A model generated the notes under the pieces. The model was not told the origin of the DNA. It ran no database searches and saw nothing but the letters and a program-made list of their open reading frames with translations. Positions 18,762-27,399 of a stretch of DNA of 64,000 nucleotides are shown in pieces. Source of the DNA: a bacterium (GTDB taxonomy: Bacteria > 4484-113 > JAFGCY01); the NCBI GenBank assembly GCA_020849855.1, contig JADZFO010000051.1:17271-81270 (forward strand). Direction: 5' to 3'. The position numbers and the translations under genes are program-made. The stretch's first letter is position 1, and each line of letters begins with the position of its first letter.

Positions 18762-19880
18762 GTGGGAAGATTCCTCTTCGACTGGCCCCTCTTCATCATG
18801 GGACTGCTTTTGTCCCTGTGCGGGCTTGTCTTCGTTTACAGCGCGACCTGGCAGGAGATGGACCCGCCGGGGCCCTACTTCTCACGCAAGTTCATTGTCC
18901 AGACCATAGCCTTTATGCTGGCCCTGCTGGCCTTCCATTTCCTGCGGCGCTGGAAATGGAACATCCGGCCCACATCCTGGATCTGGTTCGCCTACGGCGC
19001 AATCATGCTGTTGCTGGGCGTTGTGCTGATCCCGGGTGTCAGCGGCGGCACGGCGAACTCCTGGATCGTTCTGGGGCCGGTCAACCTGCAGCCCAGCGAG
19101 TTCGCCAAGGTGATATTCATCATGCTGCTGGCCTGGATGTACAGCGGCGAGGCCGGCCAGATCCAGGCCGCCTACTTCCGCGCGCTGGGCATTCTGGTCA
19201 GCATGGTGGGCATCCTGCTTTTGCAGCCTGACCTTGGCACCAGCATGGTCTTTGTCTTTACCTTCTTCCTGATGAGCCTGGCCGCCGGGGTAAAGGGGCG
19301 CCTGCTGCTGCTGACGATGCTGGGCATGTTCCTGCTGGCCCTGCCGGCCTGGTTCTTTGTGCTGCACGACTATCAGAAGAACCGCCTGAAGATCTTCATC
19401 TTCCACGACACCGACCCGCAGGGCATTGGCTACCAGGTGAACCAGAGCGAGATCGCCGTCGGCAGCGGCGGTGTGTGGGGCAAGGGCTTCCTGCAGGGCA
19501 CCCAGAACCGCGGGGACTTTGTCCCCGAGGACGAGAACGACTTCATCTTCACGGTCATCGCCGAGGAGTTCGGCCTCTTCGGCTGCAGCATCGTGCTGCT
19601 GCTATTCCTGCTGCTGATCGCGCGGGTGCTGGCGCTGAGCCGAAGCGCCCAGAGCCAGTATGAGCGCATGCTCTGCTTTGGCGCGGCCGGCGTGTTCCTG
19701 TTCCAGCTATATGTCAGCGTGGGCATGACCATGCGCCTGTCGCCGGTCACCGGAATCCCCCTGCCCTTCATCAGCGCCGGCGGCTCGGCACTGATCGCCA
19801 TGTGGGTCCTGCTGGCCATCCTGGAATCGATCTACCTGACCAGCCGACGGGTCAACCGGCCGGGCAAAAGCCTGCGCTAG
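18762..19880 (+). CDS. rodA: SEDS-family peptidoglycan glycosyltransferase RodA
   Basis: 372 residues, ten or so transmembrane segments. SEDS proteins polymerise lipid II into glycan strands at the inner membrane; RodA works with a class B PBP in cell elongation. Diagnostic motifs are NSWIVLGPVNLQPSEFAKV, QPDLGTSMVF, and the catalytic-Asp loop FVPEDENDFIFTVIAEEFG. GFLQGTQNR resembles the RodA GTQ loop more than the FtsW version. The start is GTG, leaderless-looking. No partner PBP or mreBCD genes lie in the window. Confidence 0.93.
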   Translation: MGRFLFDWPLFIMGLLLSLCGLVFVYSATWQEMDPPGPYFSRKFIVQTIAFMLALLAFHFLRRWKWNIRPTSWIWFAYGAIMLLLGVVLIPGVSGGTANSWIVLGPVNLQPSEFAKVIFIMLLAWMYSGEAGQIQAAYFRALGILVSMVGILLLQPDLGTSMVFVFTFFLMSLAAGVKGRLLLLTMLGMFLLALPAWFFVLHDYQKNRLKIFIFHDTDPQGIGYQVNQSEIAVGSGGVWGKGFLQGTQNRGDFVPEDENDFIFTVIAEEFGLFGCSIVLLLFLLLIARVLALSRSAQSQYERMLCFGAAGVFLFQLYVSVGMTMRLSPVTGIPLPFISAGGSALIAMWVLLAILESIYLTSRRVNRPGKSLR

Positions 19881-19894
19881 GCCTGCATGGAGGC

Positions 19895-19928
19895 AAAAAA
19901 GAGGGCCCTGTCTGGCAGGACAGGGCCC
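19895..19928 (-). terminator. Rho-independent terminator for the minus-strand lipoprotein genes
   Basis: A perfect 10-bp stem GGGCCCTGTC/GACAGGGCCC (19903-19928) with a 6-nt loop. It is followed on the minus strand by TC and a run of six T (19895-19900). It lies 26 nt after the stop at 19954. The stem could also protect the rodA 3' end, but the T-run only suits the minus strand. Confidence 0.85.
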
Positions 19929-19953
19929 GGAGGTGCCATCCAAGGCAGAGCAG

Positions 19954-22900
19954 TTAGGGATCTGTGATGTAGATGAGCTGGATTGCCGTCGTCCAGTTGG
20001 GCGGACAGGCAATACGCCAGATCGGGTCAGGCATCAGGCCGCCGAAGTCGAGGTTCTGTTCCACCGGGTCATCACCCGGCAGATGCGTCACCTCATCCAG
20101 GGCGCCAAGGTACATGGTACTCAGGTCACCGGGGTCGCGCAGATCAAGATATCCACCCAGCGTTGTGGCCAGCAGCTCGCGGTTCTCACGGATGAACAGG
20201 CGGCTGCTGAGCAGGCCCAGCGGGTCGCCTTCCGTCAGGTTGACCTGGCTGAAGTCCATCTCCAGCGAGACGGTCTGGTCACTGCTGGTGTTCTGCATCT
20301 GGAAATAGGTGGTGTTCGAGAGCAGGTCCGTATCCCAGAAAGCGCCGTTCGCCACCGGCACATGCCAGGTGAAGGGCACTGTGCCGACCTGGGTCAGCGT
20401 GGAGAGGCTGAAGAGCACGGCATCGCCGCTGAAACCATCCGCTATGTACTCGGGCCCAGGGCCGCTGTCCTCAGGGAGGATTGAGCTGAGCGGGATGAAC
20501 CACTCGACCGGACAGACATCCTCGCCGGAGAAACCGTTCAGGCCGCTGTTTTGCTGCGGGTCCGCGCCAAGGGCAACGGCCTGGCCACCCGGGCCGGGCG
20601 CGCCGCCGTTGCAGCCGTCGCCGCCGTTTCCGCCGTTGCCGCCGCTGGCCTGGGCCGAGCCTTCTGCACCCTCAGTAAGCAGAACGTCCGTCCCGCTCGC
20701 AGCGCCGGCCTGACCGCCCTGTGAGGTGGCCGCGCCACCATCGCCGCCGTCGCCGCCGGCTTCAACCTTGAGGCAGGCTCCACCGGCCTGGCCCAGGCCG
20801 CCGGTGGAGATCGCCGCGCCGCCATCACCGCTGGTCGCCCCGCCGCCGCTGGTACCAGCCAGGGCGCCAAAGCTGGCATCGCCGCCTTCACCGCCGATCG
20901 CCGTCGCGTCGCCGCCATTGCCGCCGGTTCCGCCGCAGGGGCAGAGATTCAGGCCACCGTCGCCGCCAAGGGCAGTGGCGCTGCCGCCATGGCCCGCGCG
21001 CACTGCAGCCAGGTTCAGGCTGCTGAGGCCGGCGACTTCGCCGCGGACAAAGATACCAAAGAACACGTCGGCGCCATCGCCGCCCTCGGCGCTCGCCAGG
21101 CAGCCTTCGGTGGCTTCGCAGCCATTCGTACCAGCGGCGCCGATTGCGACGGCTGCGCCGCCGTCGCCACCCTTGCCGGGGTCGATGTCCAGGCTGCCGT
21201 TCTCGAGCGCGATGCCGGTGGCGGAGGTGAAGCGGAAGCGACCCGGCAGGCCGCCCTGTCCACCCTGGGCAAAGGCCGGGCAGCAGACCGGAGCGCTGGC
21301 GTTGCCGCCCCGGCCGCCTTCCGCCATGCTGAGGCTGACATTGCTGAAGCTCAGTTGCTCGCCGCTGTGGATGCGCAGGCGGTAAGCATCACCGCCGCGG
21401 GCGCCAAAGGCGCTGCAGTCGGTGACGTCCGGCGCCGGCCGGCCGGCCGGCCCGGTCAGGCTCCATTCTGTGCAGTTGATGTCTGCGTCATTGGCATAGA
21501 TGCGGTAGACCACCCGCTGGACGCCCGGGCTGGCCAGGGGCTGCTGGCCCCAGTCGCCGCTGAGCTGCCAGATGTGCTCGGCCGCGCTGGCGCTGCGGCT
21601 TTCCAGGCCACGCGGGCTGCCGCCGCTGAAGGTCAGGCCCTGCGAACGCAGCTGGCTGCCTTCGCGCAGGGGACCGCCCTGCTGCTCATGCATCAGGGTG
21701 AAGGGATAGCTCCCCGGGTTCATGTCTGTATCTGTATCGGTAACCACGCTCTGGGGATCGACCAGCTCAGCCGGGCTTTCCACCAGATAGAAGTTGCCGG
21801 CGTTCTCAAGCTGCGAGTCAGGACCGAAGGTCACATCTCCATGCGCCTCGATCTTGATCGACCAGGCATCGTTGCCGCTGCCGGCGGGGTTGGGGGTGCT
21901 GGTCTGCAGTGTCAGCTTGCCATTAACCGTAAGGTCGCCCTCAACAATGATGTAAAGGTCGCAGTCGACAGCTTTCAGTTCGCCATCGATGGTCAGGTCA
22001 TTGGAGAAGGTCAGCACGGAGCAGTCCTCGACCTCGCTGATCTCAGCATCCGGTACAAGGACCGGGTTGGTGAAGGTCGTGTCTTCGCTGATCGTGGCGG
22101 GCAGCAGCTCCGTTCCCAGCGGCGTGGCCAGCAGCGTGCGGGAGTTGCGGTCAACATTCGGATTTGGTGTGGCGCTGTCCTGCGCCCGCACCGCAAAGGC
22201 ATACTGCGTGCCGTTGGTCAGGCCGGTGACCTGTCCGCTGAGTGTGCCGGCCGGGAAGCTCAGGAAGCTGGTGCTGTTGAAGTCGACCGTGCCGCCTTCA
22301 TTGAAGTACACGCGGTAGCTGACCGGCGGTGAAGTCGCGTCGGTGGCCTCGCCCCAGGTCACATTGGCGCTGCCATCACCGGCATCCACGCTGATGATGC
22401 CGGGGTTCTGGAAATCGGTCCACACCGGGGCAATGATGTCGCCGGTGATCCCGCCGCTGACATTAACCGAGTTGGAGGCAATGCCGGACTCCGCTGTGCC
22501 GCTGGGGTCAGAAACCGGCCGGACCCAGACCAGGGAATCCTCGGGCTCGATCAGCGCGGACACGGAAGCGTCATAGCCCAGCCGCACCTGCGAAGGATCA
22601 CCAAGGCGCTGCACCTCCGGGCTGCCAGCGCCCGGGGCAAAGGGGAAGCTCAGCAGCAGCTCAGCGGCACCGTTATCGCCCGCGTCATAGTCTTCCTGAG
22701 TGCCGCGGTAGATCTCGAAAGCATCGACGCGGGTCAGGAAGTTCAGGCCGATGGGAGTAAGGTCCTGAACATTGATGCGGCCATCGGCGCTGCCGTCGAC
22801 CACAGCTTCAATGGAGTTAGGCGAGGCTTCAGGCACCTGATCGCCAAAGCGGATGCCGATGGGGGTCAGGTCGCTGACGGCGACGCGGCCATCCTGGTTG

Positions 22901-23520
22901 TAGTCGCCAACGTTGTAATAGCTGAAGGTTACAGAACCTGAGTCAGTGTCGACATCCAGGTCCGGGATGCGGCTGGGTTCAGCCTTGGGGGCCTTGCTGC
23001 TGCTGCGCTGCACGGTCGCCGGGCCCGGCACAAAGCGGAAGGACACGATCTCAAAACTGCCGCTGGCGCCGGAATTCGTATCCAGCTCCGGCAGTACCGC
23101 CGCGAAGTAAGCCGTGGCGCGCCCATTGGCCCGGGCCGGCTCGTTCAGCAGCGAAAGATGCAGCAGAGCCCCGTCGCCCGCCGGCCAGTCAGAGGGCCGC
23201 GTTTCCAGGGGATGGCTGTCCCTGGAGTCATACTCCAGCTCCAGGAATGCAGCCCGCAGATCTGAGGCGTTCTGGCTGCTGACGCTGACCAGGGTCTCAG
23301 CACCGCTGCGGGTGACCTGGAGCTGGAAGTCGGAAGCCCCGCCATAGCGGAATGACTCATCCAGCACACGCAGGACAAAGCCATCCCTGCGCGCCGCAAT
23401 GCGGCCAGGCTCTTCAACTGGCGCGCCAGCAGTACTGCTCAGGCTGTTGCCTGCGCCACCGCAACCAGTCAGCAGCGCAGCCAAAAGCAGCACCGCCTTC
23501 AGGTGATTTTGCCTTTTCAT
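19954..23520 (-). CDS. Giant lipoprotein: cohesin-like, dockerin-like, FnIII-like and glycine-rich regions (paralogue 1)
   Basis: 1188 residues from the ATG at 23520, which has GGAGG upstream and starts a lipobox signal (LLLAALLTGC). A cohesin-like beta domain (about 45-185; FLELEYDSRDSHPLE, GSFEIVSFRFVPG) is followed by a dockerin-like pair (from residue 205 GDYNQDGRVAVSDLTPIG, then VDGSADGRINVQDLTPIG). After that come an FnIII-like domain with NGTQYAFAVRAQDSA, a beta-rich part, a glycine-rich GGxGG region (about 733-985) with Cys clusters, and a conserved end (IYITDP). Closely related to the next gene upstream. Probably a surface or outer-membrane-anchored structural or adhesive protein; function unknown. 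Confidence 0.85.
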   Translation of the reverse strand: MKRQNHLKAVLLLAALLTGCGGAGNSLSSTAGAPVEEPGRIAARRDGFVLRVLDESFRYGGASDFQLQVTRSGAETLVSVSSQNASDLRAAFLELEYDSRDSHPLETRPSDWPAGDGALLHLSLLNEPARANGRATAYFAAVLPELDTNSGASGSFEIVSFRFVPGPATVQRSSSKAPKAEPSRIPDLDVDTDSGSVTFSYYNVGDYNQDGRVAVSDLTPIGIRFGDQVPEASPNSIEAVVDGSADGRINVQDLTPIGLNFLTRVDAFEIYRGTQEDYDAGDNGAAELLLSFPFAPGAGSPEVQRLGDPSQVRLGYDASVSALIEPEDSLVWVRPVSDPSGTAESGIASNSVNVSGGITGDIIAPVWTDFQNPGIISVDAGDGSANVTWGEATDATSPPVSYRVYFNEGGTVDFNSTSFLSFPAGTLSGQVTGLTNGTQYAFAVRAQDSATPNPNVDRNSRTLLATPLGTELLPATISEDTTFTNPVLVPDAEISEVEDCSVLTFSNDLTIDGELKAVDCDLYIIVEGDLTVNGKLTLQTSTPNPAGSGNDAWSIKIEAHGDVTFGPDSQLENAGNFYLVESPAELVDPQSVVTDTDTDMNPGSYPFTLMHEQQGGPLREGSQLRSQGLTFSGGSPRGLESRSASAAEHIWQLSGDWGQQPLASPGVQRVVYRIYANDADINCTEWSLTGPAGRPAPDVTDCSAFGARGGDAYRLRIHSGEQLSFSNVSLSMAEGGRGGNASAPVCCPAFAQGGQGGLPGRFRFTSATGIALENGSLDIDPGKGGDGGAAVAIGAAGTNGCEATEGCLASAEGGDGADVFFGIFVRGEVAGLSSLNLAAVRAGHGGSATALGGDGGLNLCPCGGTGGNGGDATAIGGEGGDASFGALAGTSGGGATSGDGGAAISTGGLGQAGGACLKVEAGGDGGDGGAATSQGGQAGAASGTDVLLTEGAEGSAQASGGNGGNGGDGCNGGAPGPGGQAVALGADPQQNSGLNGFSGEDVCPVEWFIPLSSILPEDSGPGPEYIADGFSGDAVLFSLSTLTQVGTVPFTWHVPVANGAFWDTDLLSNTTYFQMQNTSSDQTVSLEMDFSQVNLTEGDPLGLLSSRLFIRENRELLATTLGGYLDLRDPGDLSTMYLGALDEVTHLPGDDPVEQNLDFGGLMPDPIWRIACPPNWTTAIQLIYITDP
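20570..21330 (-). repeat. Glycine-rich coding repeat (PGRS-like), paralogue 1
   Basis: About 250 residues built from GG-X-GG-(D/S/A)A-T/S triplet-like units, interrupted by CPCGG and CC clusters. It resembles mycobacterial PGRS or polyglycine-II type sequence in composition only. The DNA is a GCC/GCCGCC-rich simple-sequence tract on the plus strand, which creates long meaningless ORFs on the opposite strand. Confidence 0.8.
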
Positions 23521-23627
23521 CAAGCCGGCCTCCAGATATGAAGCGCACAGTGGGTTATTCAGCCGGACGGCGCAGGGGCCTGCGCCTCTGCCCAAGTTTA
23601 ACAAATGGCCGGATTGAAGCCAACGCT

Positions 23628-23662
23628 GCGGCCGGGCAGTCGCAGGATAACTGCCCGGCCGC
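23628..23662 (-). other. Strong hairpin between the two tandem lipoprotein genes
   Basis: A 13-bp perfect stem GCGGCCGGGCAGT/ACTGCCCGGCCGC with a 9-nt loop lies just after the stop of the upstream gene (23670). On the minus strand it is not followed by a T-run. It may be a weak terminator, an RNA-stabilising processing hairpin, or a means of setting the expression ratio of the two genes. Confidence 0.5.
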
Positions 23663-23669
23663 CAGCGTT

Positions 23670-26600
23670 TTAGGGATCGATGATGTAGATGTATGTGGTC
23701 AGAACCTCCCACTGGGCCGGGACAGTGACCGTGGCAAAGACATCAAAGAAGCTGTCGATTGTGCCGGAATGGAAGTCCTGCAGCACCGGAGGCTCGCTGA
23801 AGGGTGGCGGCACGCTCACCAGGTCAAGCGCCACCATCTCAATCGGAATCATCTCGATATCCAGGAAGCCCATCATCGGCTGGCTGGTGGTCGGCATGAG
23901 CGGGCGGCACTGGTAGGTCCCCAGTTCCATGCCGACAATTCCCGGGAATGTCCCGTCAAAGGTGACGTTGCTGAAGTCAAAGGTCACGGCGCAGGGCAGG
24001 TTCGGATGCGAGTTGAATGTCAGGATGTGGGCCGGCGTGTTCAGATCTCCCTCGAACCAGGACACGCAGCCGGCCTGGGATACATCCCAGACAAAGGGTA
24101 CCGAGCCGATGATGTCCATGGTCTCCATGTCCTGAAGTGGTGCCATACCACTGAAGCCATCCGGCACAGGCTCCGGCCCGGGGCCGCCGTCCGGCGGACA
24201 GATGCCCGGGATCGGGATGCACCACAGGCGCGGGCAGACAGTCGGCCCGGGCAGGCCATCGGCCCCGTCGGTCTCAACAGCGGGCAGGCCCGTGGCGCTC
24301 GCCCCGCCATGCGCACCACCATCACCGCCGAGGCAGCCGCGGCCACCATTACCGCCGTCGCCACCGGTTGCCGTGCCAGCACCGTCGAGGCCGGTGCTAA
24401 GCGGCCCGTTACCGGTGCCGGTAACTCCAGTGCCACCGGTCGCCGTCGCACTGCCGCCTGGCCCGCCGGCGCCGCCCTGGTCAAACTTGGTACAGGGGCC
24501 GCCGTTACCGCCGGCGCCAGCCGTAGCTGTGGCATCGCCGCCCGGTCCGCCATCCGCGCCGCCGCCGGCCGTGCCAGCCAGGCTGCCGAAGTGTGCCGCG
24601 CCGCCTTCGCCGCCGGTTGCGGTGGCGTCGCCGCCCGAGCAGCCGTCACCACAGGGGCAGCCGTTGCCGCCCTTGCCTCCGGTGGCGGTCGCCGCGCCGC
24701 CGCTTCCACCCCTGGCCGGTCCCAGCGTGATGCCGCCGACTCCGTTCACATTGCCGCGGATTGCGATACCGAACTTCACCGAGCCACCCTTGCCGCCGAT
24801 AGCCACTGCGTTGCAGCCGTCTGAGCAGGGGCAGTCAACTCCGTCCTGGCCGATGGCTGTGGCGCTGCCGCCCGTGCCGCCCTGTCCAGGGTTGAGTGTC
24901 ATTGTGCCGATGATGGCGATTTCCTCGCCTGCGGTGAAGCGGAACTTGCCCGGCTTGCCGCCTTCACCGCCAGTGGCCATGGCGTCGCAGCAGGGCGGCG
25001 TGGTCGCATCTCCGCCGTCGCCGCCATCGCCGAGGTTTATAGTCACATTGTTAAAGGTCACTTTCTTTGGGCTGTGGATCCGCATGCGGAATGCGTCTTC
25101 GCCCTTGCCGCCAGTGGCGGTGCAGGCATTTTCGTTGCTGCCCTTGCGTCCTTTCGGCCCGGTAATGCTCCAGTCAATGAACTGGATCTGGCCCATGTTG
25201 GCGCGGATCTTGTACACGATCCGCCGCACACCGGGCGGCGGAGTGGGGACCACGCCCCAGGGGCCCCTCACGATCCAGTTACAGGGGAAGGGGCCGTTTT
25301 GTGTATTGCTGACAGTCCGCGCTGGCTGGTACTGACCCAGCTTGAAGCTGTAACCGCTCAGGCTGCTGCCACCCTTAGGGCTCAGCGGCCCTTCTTCAGG
25401 CTCGGGCATGAAATTGAAGGGATACAGCTCCGGGTTCTGGTCCGTGTCCGTATCGTCAATGGCTTCCTGCGGCGAGGTCAGCTCCGCCGGGTCATCCACC
25501 AGGAAGAAGTTGCCGTTCGTGTTGACGAGTGAATCAGGGCCAAACTCAACCTCGCCGTGGGCCTCGACCTTAATCGCGTAGGCATCGTCACCAGTGCCGC
25601 CTGGGTCGGGTCCGCTGGCCCCCATGCTGAGCTCGCCGTTCACCGTCAGTTTGCCGAAGACAATGATGTGCAGGTCGCAGTCAGTTGCGCTGAGAGTTCC
25701 TTCAACTGTCAGGTCGCTGTTGAATGTAAGCACTGAGCAGTTGCCCACTTCCGTCGTCCCGCCTGGAGGTATGGCCATCGGACTGTCAAAGCTGCTGTCG
25801 GCATCGACTGTCGCCGGCAGGTCCTGCGTCGCCAGCGGGGTGCCGCTGAGGACCGTTGTGTTGCCTTCTTCGTTTGGGCTGGGCGCACTGTCCAGAGCCC
25901 GGACAGCAAAGCTGTACTGGGTGCCGTTAGTCAGGCCATCGATGTCGGCGTACTGTGTGGCGGCGTCGAAGTCCAGAGTCTGCGCTGTTTCAAAATCCAG
26001 CAGCGGGCCTTCGCTGTAGTAAACGCGGTAGGTCACTGGCGCGCTGACTGCGTCAGTCGCCTCGCCCCAGGCCACGGTAACCAGGCCGTCGCGTGGCAGC
26101 ACACCAAGCAGGCCGGGATTGTCACCATCCGTCCACACCGGCGGGTCAAGGTCCGGCCCGCCGCCGAGTGCCAGGCTCTGGCCTTTGGGACCGGCTTCCT
26201 GGCCCCCTGCCCCGTCGTCCGCAAAGCACTGCACCCAGGCAAGTTCCTGTGCGGGGTTCTGCAGTGCAGCAGAAGTAACAGAGTAGCTGAGTCTGATGTC
26301 CGCCGGGTTTCCGCTTCGCGTAATGGCAGAGTCACTGCCGTCAGGGCTGAAGGGGATCACAGCTACCTGCTGCGAGGCGCCATTATCTGCCGCATCGTAG
26401 TCTGACTGGCTGCCCATGTGCAGCTGATAGGTGTCAAGCCGCGCCAGGAAATTCAAGCCGATGGCAGTCAGATCCTGCACATTGACGATGCCGTCATCGC
26501 TGCCATCCACTACTGCCTGGATCGAGTTCTCAGGAGCCGGGGGCGGAAGCGGTACTGACTCGCCGAAGTGTATGCCGATCGGCGTTAGATCTGTAACGGC

Positions 26601-27230
26601 AACCCGGCCGTCCTGGTTGTAATCGCCGGCGTTGTAAAGGCTGAATGAGGCAGTGCCGGCCACAGTATCAACAGCCAGGTCTGGAACTACCGATCCTGGG
26701 CCTGATGGAGCTTTACTTGTTTTTCTTGCCTGGCCGGGACCATCGGCGAACCTGAAACGGATGACTTCGAATTCGCCCGTAGATCCGCTCTGCCGGCTCA
26801 GCCCGGGCATGACCGCGCCAAACCAGGCTCTGCCTGTCTTGCGGTCCGGGGCCACATCATCCAGAACAGAGAGGTAAAGCAAATCGCCCGAGATGCCAGG
26901 CCAGGCGGCAGGAGCAGCCTCAACAGGATGCACTCTGGCGGCATCATACTCCAGCAATAGATAAAGGCTGCGCAGGTCCTGAGCCCTGGCGCGAACCTCA
27001 ACTGTCTGTTCACCGCCAAGGCTGGTCACGTTCATTGAAAGTTCAGCCCTTCCGCCGTAGGCAACATTGTCTTCAAGAACACGCAGCTCATAACCACTCA
27101 TTCTTCTGACAAGCTGTCCATGCTCAGACAGAGCTGCCGCAGTATTGTCACCGGGATGGTTGCTGGCTGGACTGCAGCTTGCCAGCGCAATAACAAACAA
27201 GCTGGCCAGCAGATTTAGTAGCTTCTTCAT
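23670..27230 (-). CDS. Giant lipoprotein: cohesin-like, dockerin-like, FnIII-like and glycine-rich regions (paralogue 2)
   Basis: 1186 residues from the ATG at 27230 (GGGGAGGCGAC upstream; signal MKKLLNLLASLFVIALASC with lipobox LASC). Same order as the next gene: a cohesin-like domain (about 48-180), two dockerin-like Ca-loops (GDYNQDGRVAVTDLTPIG from 202, VDGSDDGIVNVQDLTAIG near 240-258), an FnIII-like domain (about 370-470), a beta-rich part, a glycine-rich GGxGG tract (about 730-995) with CPCSDGC/CPCGDGC clusters, and a C-terminal domain ending YIYIIDP. Having cohesin-like and dockerin-like modules in one chain suggests self-assembly or Ca-dependent folding. No enzyme motif seen. Confidence 0.85.
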   Translation of the reverse strand: MKKLLNLLASLFVIALASCSPASNHPGDNTAAALSEHGQLVRRMSGYELRVLEDNVAYGGRAELSMNVTSLGGEQTVEVRARAQDLRSLYLLLEYDAARVHPVEAAPAAWPGISGDLLYLSVLDDVAPDRKTGRAWFGAVMPGLSRQSGSTGEFEVIRFRFADGPGQARKTSKAPSGPGSVVPDLAVDTVAGTASFSLYNAGDYNQDGRVAVTDLTPIGIHFGESVPLPPPAPENSIQAVVDGSDDGIVNVQDLTAIGLNFLARLDTYQLHMGSQSDYDAADNGASQQVAVIPFSPDGSDSAITRSGNPADIRLSYSVTSAALQNPAQELAWVQCFADDGAGGQEAGPKGQSLALGGGPDLDPPVWTDGDNPGLLGVLPRDGLVTVAWGEATDAVSAPVTYRVYYSEGPLLDFETAQTLDFDAATQYADIDGLTNGTQYSFAVRALDSAPSPNEEGNTTVLSGTPLATQDLPATVDADSSFDSPMAIPPGGTTEVGNCSVLTFNSDLTVEGTLSATDCDLHIIVFGKLTVNGELSMGASGPDPGGTGDDAYAIKVEAHGEVEFGPDSLVNTNGNFFLVDDPAELTSPQEAIDDTDTDQNPELYPFNFMPEPEEGPLSPKGGSSLSGYSFKLGQYQPARTVSNTQNGPFPCNWIVRGPWGVVPTPPPGVRRIVYKIRANMGQIQFIDWSITGPKGRKGSNENACTATGGKGEDAFRMRIHSPKKVTFNNVTINLGDGGDGGDATTPPCCDAMATGGEGGKPGKFRFTAGEEIAIIGTMTLNPGQGGTGGSATAIGQDGVDCPCSDGCNAVAIGGKGGSVKFGIAIRGNVNGVGGITLGPARGGSGGAATATGGKGGNGCPCGDGCSGGDATATGGEGGAAHFGSLAGTAGGGADGGPGGDATATAGAGGNGGPCTKFDQGGAGGPGGSATATGGTGVTGTGNGPLSTGLDGAGTATGGDGGNGGRGCLGGDGGAHGGASATGLPAVETDGADGLPGPTVCPRLWCIPIPGICPPDGGPGPEPVPDGFSGMAPLQDMETMDIIGSVPFVWDVSQAGCVSWFEGDLNTPAHILTFNSHPNLPCAVTFDFSNVTFDGTFPGIVGMELGTYQCRPLMPTTSQPMMGFLDIEMIPIEMVALDLVSVPPPFSEPPVLQDFHSGTIDSFFDVFATVTVPAQWEVLTTYIYIIDP
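24260..25040 (-). repeat. Glycine-rich coding repeat (PGRS-like), paralogue 2
   Basis: About 260 residues of GG-X-GG units with frequent GGDATATGGEGG-type phrases and two CPC-x-DGC clusters. Same composition and position as the tract in the paralogue, but the phrases are not identical, so the two tracts have diverged or are not under gene conversion. Confidence 0.8.
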
Positions 27231-27299
27231 GTCGCCTCCCCCTGGAATCCAGGCAGAATTCTTCACCCACCGAATCCTGCAACGAGGCGAGTCTAGCAC

Positions 27300-27328
27300 A
27301 ACTTAGACGGTCTGGCAGCTTTTTGCAA
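27300..27328 (-). promoter_or_regulatory. Candidate sigma-70 promoter for the tandem lipoprotein genes
   Basis: Minus strand: TTGCAA (27328-27323), 17 nt, TAAGTT (27305-27300), about 70 nt before the ATG at 27230. The same TTGCAA -35 with 17-bp spacing is seen before rsfS. Confidence 0.4.
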
Positions 27329-27399
27329 GCGAGTATTTACTGTGAAATCATTCACAATAATGCAACTGCCGTTCCGCCTGGTTATATGACTTGACCTTC

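Noticed and set aside
20989-22332. Long plus-strand frames over the lipoprotein genes
   Set aside because: Ala-rich products of GCC-rich simple sequence; the minus-strand frames have lipobox signals, ribosome sites and domain structure.
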